Origin: Pogonophryne albipinna
Lineage: Eukaryota; Chordata; Actinopteri; Perciformes; Artedidraconidae
Direction of reading: 5' to 3'
DNA length: 64,000 nt
Assembly: GCA_028583405.1 (NCBI GenBank)
Contig: CM053256.1
Span: 1,420,424 to 1,484,423 of the forward strand
Under the pieces are notes generated by a model. That model had not been told where the DNA came from and ran no database searches. It saw only the letters and a list, made by a program, of their open reading frames with translations. The position numbers and the translations under genes are program-made. Below are positions 57,900-64,000 of the stretch, one piece after another. Numbering within the stretch: the first letter of the stretch is position 1; each line of letters starts with the position of its first letter.

Positions 57900-58235
57900 T
57901 AACTTTTCTACAATTAAACTTCGTGCTTCTTCTGCCTGACACGTTTCGTCCTGCCTGTTTCCTGTGTGTGAAGTTTCAGTCCAACATGTTGATCCTCTCC
58001 TCTCCAGCCGTGTCTCGGAGCTCAGGCCGATGTAATGGATTATATCCCGGGTTTGTGCCGCTCCTCGCCCGGCCGTCTCATCCGTCTCTGTGCTGTCAAT
58101 ACTTGGTGGAAATATTTCCGTCATTAAATGGCATTTGGGGAAATTTCTCCCCACGTCACTCACCCTCCTCCCTCCTTCGTCCTCACCTCTGCACGACTAG
58201 CTTTGAACTCCTTAACCCGTCCAATTATTTATTAT
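57900..58235. promoter_or_regulatory. Candidate conserved element, CpG-retaining
   Basis: CTGACACGTTTCGTCCTGCC, GCTCAGGCCGATGTAATGGA, CGCTCCTCGCCCGGCCGTCT and TATTTCCGTCATTAAATGGC stand out from AT-rich surroundings. No frame with splice support crosses it. Confidence 0.4.
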
Positions 58236-58319
58236 AATATCAGCGATTTAACCCAATTTACCTCCCTGCAGACACTTATTATAAATACATCTCTCCATAT
58301 CTATTTACAGGGATAACAA

Positions 58320-58770
58320 GTAATCATAATTATGATTATAATAATAAGAAAGGCAATAATTATTGTGTTAATGGTAATGACAATAATACTTATAGTAATA
58401 ATAATACATCATCATTTATATTATTTTAACCTGCATTCAAATTACAAGCATGATACACCATGTTTTCGTTTTAAAGTCATGGAAATACATATTCTAAAAA
58501 TGATAATTATAATAATAGTAATTATTATTATTATTAGTAATATTATGTTTGCTGTTAATGTTATTATCCAACGAATAATCTGCACTCAGTTTATTTCACA
58601 GATTATCCTGGTTTTTACTTGAAATTCCACCTTTCCCACTTAATTTACAATTATTAAACTAAACTATGACAATATTCGTTTTATAATTACATTTGATAAG
58701 ATAAATGTATTTGATTTATTCTTTTAAAATTAAAGAAATACCTTTTATTTTTGCTGCTGTTCTTCCCGTA
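58320..58770. repeat. Very AT-rich region with ATAAT/ATTATT simple-sequence character
   Basis: AATAATTATAATTATT-type sequence with few G or C. The isoleucine-rich open frame at 58332-58622 is a product of this composition. Confidence 0.7.
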
Positions 58771-59595
58771 ATTCCCTTGTCATCCACTCGCCGCCCCTTC
58801 CTCAAAAAGCAAATATAAATATGGCTTTTTCGTTTCGTATCTGTGTGTCTGATATTTTGCTTCATTTTTAGGGAGATGTTAGAAACATTATGTTTGAATA
58901 TTTTCTTATTTTTGCATATGTTTCCTGAGTTTTCTTAGGTCCAATTTATTCCTTAAAACTTTTCGAGTGATCTTCGTGGTTCTTTGGTGAGGAATTAAGA
59001 TTGTTGACGTACCCTGCCTTCCTAATACATGTCTCCTTTCTTTGTTTTCCCTCTTATATTACCTTCGTCTTTTTTGGAAATAGACTATTGGTTTTCTTTT
59101 ATTCATCAAGGCTCTCTCCTCATCTCATCCGGAAAAAAGAAACTCCTGACTGTTGCGAGAGGCGGGTTTTGATTTTTTTTAAATGCTCTCATCCTTAATG
59201 TGTTGTCATCTGGAAAGCAATTTCGTATGATCAAAGTGCGGCTAGTTAGTGCGGTCAATATCTTTTCCAGCAAGCTTCTCATATATCGATAACCAGACAG
59301 CAGAGCCTCTCGCTGAGCTGCACGCAGGGCCTCTGAATCTGCACCCGAGACAAAAAAAAGCTATAACCTCATATATACACTTCAGAAGACTTCCTTAATA
59401 ATGCAGCAGAATTATAAGTTCACTGTGAGAAATGACTGAATATTGCAGAGAAATAAACTGCAGGAACCATCAGATGCGATGAAGCCAATTGCAAATAAGT
59501 GTGCAAAAACACGCACAATTTAAGTTATTATAGCGGTGATTTAGTGATTTGTTTCTCTTTCATCGTGCTGGCATCTCTTCCTTCCTACTGTATGA
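58771..59595. other. AT-rich non-coding DNA
   Basis: No gene or named repeat. A short CpG-bearing part lies near 59230-59345. Confidence 0.35.
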
Positions 59596-59960
59596 CACTA
59601 AAGAGTAAAAATAAGGTGATTGATCGGTGGTCGATATGGCAGCAGTGGTCCTGCGGGAAAACAAAACACCGGACGCGGACGTGGTCCCGGAGTTTGTTTA
59701 CGTATTTAAATTTCTGATTGTGATGCTTCTTTTGTGTCTAAATTGATGATTAAAAGTCCTATATTTTTTTGTTTTAGTGACTCCTTCGTGCAGTGCGACA
59801 ACAGCACTTTCCCGCGTCTTCCCTCCCTCGCTTCCGGGTCGGAACAACCAGCGCAGCGGCAACAGACTTCACTTCAGTCCGAGAAAAGTGATCGGGCTTC
59901 GGCCTCAGGAGCATCTCTGAGGCGGGGCGACGCGGAAGTCCAGGTCGGTGAACTTCCTCC
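59596..59960 (+). promoter_or_regulatory. CpG-rich block with a possible exon (59778-59943)
   Basis: Within AT-rich DNA, two CpG-dense segments occur. At 59636 an ATG in the context GATATGGCAGCAG opens MAAVVLRENKTPDADVVPEF and more, 36 codons in all. From 59778 a segment preceded by a very good acceptor (ATATTTTTTTGTTTTAG) stays open in one frame (DSFVQCDNSTFPRLPSLASG, then SEQPAQRQQTSLQSEKSDRA, then a 16-residue basic end) to CCAG|GTCGGT at 59943/59944. That donor is weak and the two segments do not join in phase. So this is either a CpG island with alternative exons or simply promoter DNA. Confidence 0.35.
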
Positions 59961-60749
59961 TCAACCTGCCAATATCTCATCTGCCTTTGCTTTCCCTGCG
60001 GATTTTCTTCTACACTTTCCTTTATTTGTCTTTTTAAATAATTTCATTAATTGTTGCACACATTTTCACATTAGCCTATAAGGCAAAGTTAAGTCAACAT
60101 ATGTGTGAGGGAGTTGTGTGTTGGAGATTTTAGATTGAAGACAGGAGCTGATTGAGATATACATTTGGACACCTTTAGATTTCAAATCTAAAAAAGATCT
60201 TTTAATAACATATTGCTGCACAAAATGAAATCTTCGACACTCTTCTTGGCAGATTATGAATAAAGACTGTGATTGATTGTGATATCATGGCCAATTGTTA
60301 ACATTGCCAGGCGTTCTTCTTCAGACAGTTTGATCAGATTTGGATTCAGGGTTTTTATTTTTAAACACATCTTTGTTTTTTCTGCGAGGCAGCAGGGACC
60401 TGTTTGTGAATAATCAAAGGTGTGAAATGCAGTAGCCCTTGGCCATTAACCAATCACATGCAAGATTTTCCTCAAGCCACTCAATGTCTGAACTCTTCTT
60501 CCAGCTCTTAATCTGTCTGATTTTAGCTCCTTTGCGCACCTTCAAATGTGAGTTTCATTATTCAGCAAGCATTACAGTTTGGCTTTAGACACTTCTACCT
60601 GTTACACTCGGAGCCTAGGCCAATTGAAGGACTCCTCTGTATCTTCACCATCTCTAAGCCTCTGTCCTGCTCCCCCCCCTCTCATACCCCTGTCGTCTCT
60701 CGCTACCACACCTGGTAACTACAAACTTGTACACAATAATAACAGCCAG
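59961..60749. other. AT-rich non-coding DNA
   Basis: No supported exon or named repeat. Confidence 0.4.
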
Positions 60750-60930
60750 ATGTATCCATCTATCTCTCCATCTAGCCTGTCGGCAGTTAGTGGAGTGGCT
60801 GAGAGACTTGCAGGCGTGAAAGGTCAGTTAATCAATGGCGCACAATTTGACAAATCCCAGCGACTCTTATCATCCTCACGGGCGTTTAGGGCCGAAAGGA
60901 GGACCACCGAGATAAATGCTTAATCCTGAC
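60750..60930. promoter_or_regulatory. Candidate conserved non-coding element
   Basis: GTCAGTTAATCAATGGCGCA, GACAAATCCCAGCGACTCTT, ACGGGCGTTTAGGGCCGAAA and GATAAATGCTTAATCCTGAC. TTAATCC is a bicoid/OTX-type core. The call is from motif content only. Confidence 0.4.
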
Positions 60931-61799
60931 TGCACTGTGAGAGAGAGAGGACAGATACAGGAGCGCTGTGAAGCAGATGGGCATGCAGACATGTCGGGAG
61001 GCTTTGAGGGAGATGGCGAGTGGAGAGAAAAATGCAAGAAAGAATCAGACGTGGCTCAAAGCAAAACTGGAAGGTGAACAAATGTGCTCGCATTTGGAAA
61101 TGACAGATTCTCCTTTCCTCTGTCACACAACAAAAAAGACTTTGTGGCCTTTATATCATCAAATTTGCCTCAGGCTCGACAAGCCATGCACATGCCTTCT
61201 GGGTTGACATCGGAATCCTGGTTTGGTGCTGCTCTGTGTAAAGTTGAGAAAAACCTGAGGAAAACAAAGGTGTATGAGTGGTTGAATTCTCCTGTGGCAT
61301 GTTAGCCCGCCTGCAGCAGTGTGCAACCAAGAGGAAAATGAGCTTTTGTCCACAAGGCTGGCCTCTTTTTTCTCTCAGTTTTTTGAACTGCAGGGGTTTG
61401 GAACGTGGCATCATTTATTTTCCCTTATACTTTAACCAAGGATCAGCCCATTGACATGACCGCAGATATTTTGTATTGAACTGAATGGCTTTTTCGTGGT
61501 TTTATTGGCATTAGGTATATAATAATCAAAATTGATTGTCAACAAAGTGGATTTCTTGAATGTTGGATTTCTCTACGTCCGTGTCTTTTTTTCTTCAAAT
61601 AGGTGTGAGAGAGCTGCTTGAGCAGTCACAAAGACAGAAGCTCATGTCCTTTATCTCCATCTCAATAAAGTTCAGTGTAATTCGATTGAGATTAGTTGCA
61701 CTGGCATGACAGCAGATCCCTAGTATTGCCAAAGCACTTAGGAGGCAATGACAGCACCACATCGACGTGCGCTAACACATACACAACCCCACGAGACTG
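60931..61799. other. Non-coding DNA
   Basis: Overlapping open frames on both strands (60920-61414) without domains. No splice pair convinces. Confidence 0.4.
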
Positions 61800-62350
61800 G
61801 CCAACCTTGTAGAGAAGCAGAGAGAGGGAGAAAGTGAAGGATGGAGGGACAGAGTGACGGTCAAGTCAAAGAGGTTTTGGCAACATCTCAGGATGATGAA
61901 GTTAAAGGCTGATAGAAAGTTGTCCAAAAAGTGCGGGAAAAGAAGAGGGGGGGGGGAAATGACGAAGGGACCCGGATCAGAGCTGAAGCATGACAAAAAA
62001 AATATGAGAGAATGATTGAGTCTCAGGGAAAGTGATGGAGGGAAATGAAATGAAGCAGGGAGAAAGCGCTGAGGACAGGAAAAGGGTAAGATGAGGATAA
62101 AGGGAACAAGAGAGGATACAATGTTTAAGAGTGATGTACGAGAAGAGGGGAGAGGAAGGGATTTACTAGAAGAGAGATTAAGTCAAGTTGTCCCCGGTCA
62201 GTCATTAATCCGATTTAAGAGCAATTAAGGTGAGACTGATTCCTTCCTAGAGAGAAAGAAATAGATGGAGAGGCTGAAGAGAGGGGGGAGAAAGAGAGGA
62301 GACAGCGAGGGAGAGAAGAAAGGAGTGATTGAAAGAGAAAAGGGGGGAAA
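61800..62350 (+). repeat. Long polypurine-rich region
   Basis: About 550 bases strongly biased to G and A (AGAGAGAGGGAGAAAGTGAA, GAGAGGGGGGAGAAAGAGAG), with a G-run near 61947. It explains the long serine- and leucine-rich minus-strand frame at 62247-62867. Confidence 0.65.
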
Positions 62351-63589
62351 TAACACAGGTGTCCGAACTCTGAATGCTGGTTGGTGGACGCATTAGAAGC
62401 GATACAGAAAACATGGCGACATATTTGAAACTGTGAGATGACGTTATTTTGCACTGTTGTAATATTTTACTCCATGAGCTTTTTAAAATAGATCCTGTAA
62501 AGCTGCTGAAGGTCAAACAGGGTTTAGGGCTAAAAGTACAAGATTTATACAAAAAATCAGGTTTTGATGGTTTCTCTTGCACACTGGTATCTTTTTCAAT
62601 ATAAGACTTTTCCCGGGAGATCAGGATCACACAGAAGTGACTCCTGACACTGTTGACAGAAGCGTAATGTGAAAGCAACCATGCAGGACCTCCAGTCTGC
62701 ATGTTGGAGCTCCGATACCTGTGAGGTTTATTCCTTTGGGAGCGGAGAGTTGTGAACAAAGTTGAGTTTAAGGTGAAAGCACAGAGGCTGCTTCCAGGAC
62801 CGAGAGGATGTAGAGTGAGGGACAAAGTAAAGAGATTTCTCCTTTGAATTAAAAAAAAAGAACACAAGCAATGAAGGTAGTAGCTCCCCTCCTCCTCCTC
62901 TTCCTCTTACTCCTCCTACTCCAACAAACCCCTCCAATCCCCGCTCGGTGTGCCTCGTTGTTCCAGATGTGTATCGGAGGTCTCGAGGTTGACACAGGGG
63001 TCCCTCCACTGCTGTAGCATTTCTATGTCTATTGGGAGATGGTGGTCCCGATAGCTCGGCCGTCTGACATGTACACAACAGTACATAAATCAAACGCACA
63101 CATACGCGCACAGACTCCATTTATCTCCCACTCAAGCAGTGCGGTGATAGCAGCCAACTCTGCATAGAGTCAGAGAGAGGGAGAGGTTGTGGTCCGTCTT
63201 GTTAAGTGGGAAAGTAATGGGTAGCTGTGAGAGGTTTACTTCTGTTGCTGCCATCTCTATTGTTCAGGCCGTTTGTGCCTCTTTTGTTTGATGTGCTTCA
63301 ACAGTAGATAGCACACTCCACTGCGTCCGTAATTGCTGTTCCACCAAACGGCAGGACAGGAGTGTGTTATTATGACGCCTGTTAGGGCAAAGAATGGAGC
63401 AAATTGAAAGCTGAGGTCATGGATTTTGTTGTGCGACATTTTGGGCTTCTGATTGGAAATGATTTGACAAGACTTCATTCACTGCTGAACACATCTGCTC
63501 TTCAAAAGGCATCTTACCATTATAGGGAAAAATGATCTCCTTATTTTTAAATCATTTTCCAGCTTTTCTCCAATTAAGATTGTGTCTTG
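62351..63589. other. Non-coding DNA
   Basis: No exon, RNA gene or named repeat could be supported. Confidence 0.4.
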
Positions 63590-63835
63590 TTTTTTCGGTG
63601 GCGCATCCATTGCGGTTTCTGTGCACCAATCTGCAGCCCATCAGAAGTCGCAGATTGAGAGGCCATTTGGCTGCTGTTGACAGGAGGGAGAAGCTATCGA
63701 CAGGGCCCTGCCGGGGAGGCGTGTCTCGGGCCCCACGTCCAAAGCGTTTGTGGCGTTTAATACACTGTAGCAGTGGTCTTCACAGCCCTCACCCTGCATG
63801 CTACTGCCATAAGGATCAATATGCACTGGGTTAGA
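63590..63835. promoter_or_regulatory. Candidate conserved non-coding element
   Basis: CGGTGGCGCATCCATTGCGG, AAGTCGCAGATTGAGAGGCC, GAGAAGCTATCGACAGGGCC and AGCGTTTGTGGCGTTTAATA in repeat-poor DNA, followed by another purine tract at 63850-64000. The 100-codon plus-strand frame over it has no domain and no donor. Confidence 0.38.
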
Positions 63836-64000
63836 GAGAAATGGACCATCTGATGCACACTCAGAGAGGGGGATGAGGGAGTGAGAGAGACAGAAACAGC
63901 AGGGAGGGCTGGGACAGCGAGGGTTTTTAAAAAAGCAAAAAGAGAGGAACAGGCTGGAGAAATGGCATGAGGAAAAGGAGGAGAAAAAGAAGAGAGGAAA

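Noticed and set aside
62247..62867. 206-codon minus-strand open frame
   Set aside because: It overlaps a polypurine tract whose complement is stop-poor. It has low complexity, no domain and no splice context.

Overview
The window reads as teleost fish nuclear DNA, probably a spiny-rayed fish. It has no dense reading frames, many long (CA)n and (GT)n arrays, fish-type LINE-2 (L2) retrotransposon fragments with their characteristic 3' tails, a tRNA-derived SINE, and several short non-autonomous DNA transposons with intact terminal repeats and target-site duplications. Nothing indicates a bacterium, phage or plasmid. Almost every open frame of 60-200 codons here is chance, simple repeat or transposon remnant.

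Layout. Positions 1-563 hold part of a PIF/Harbinger-like element. Positions 2029-4257 hold the only multi-exon protein-gene candidate. Two of its exons join in a matching splice phase and end in a C2H2-like finger that recalls the isolated finger of PRDM9, followed by a stop and a poly(A) signal. Positions 4728-7515 hold a 5'-truncated, frameshifted L2 element on the minus strand. Positions 7516-20000 are non-coding, with a SINE, GT arrays, purine and pyrimidine tracts and several stretches that look like conserved non-coding elements. Positions 20000-24000 are repeat-rich: three or four retroposon 3' ends, one MITE with TTAA duplications, and two CpG-rich blocks. Positions 24000-45000 are again mostly non-coding, with two more L2 fragments (31.4 and 33.4 kb), a related pair of hAT MITEs (33.96 and 44.28 kb), a long-TIR element (40.2 kb), a second TTAA MITE (41.9 kb) and very long CA arrays.

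From 46.4 kb on, the plus strand carries two blocks that look like first exons, ending in good splice donors at 46850/46851 and 56134/56135. A CpG-rich block lies at 59.6-59.96 kb. Together with many CpG-retaining, homeodomain-site-rich stretches, this suggests the 5' end and regulatory neighbourhood of a plus-strand developmental gene whose body lies beyond the right edge. I could not name that gene.

I found no CRISPR array, prokaryotic operon, rRNA or intact tRNA gene. The conserved-element calls are inferences from base composition and motif content and need an alignment to other fish. The transposon calls with matching TSDs and TIRs are read directly from the sequence.
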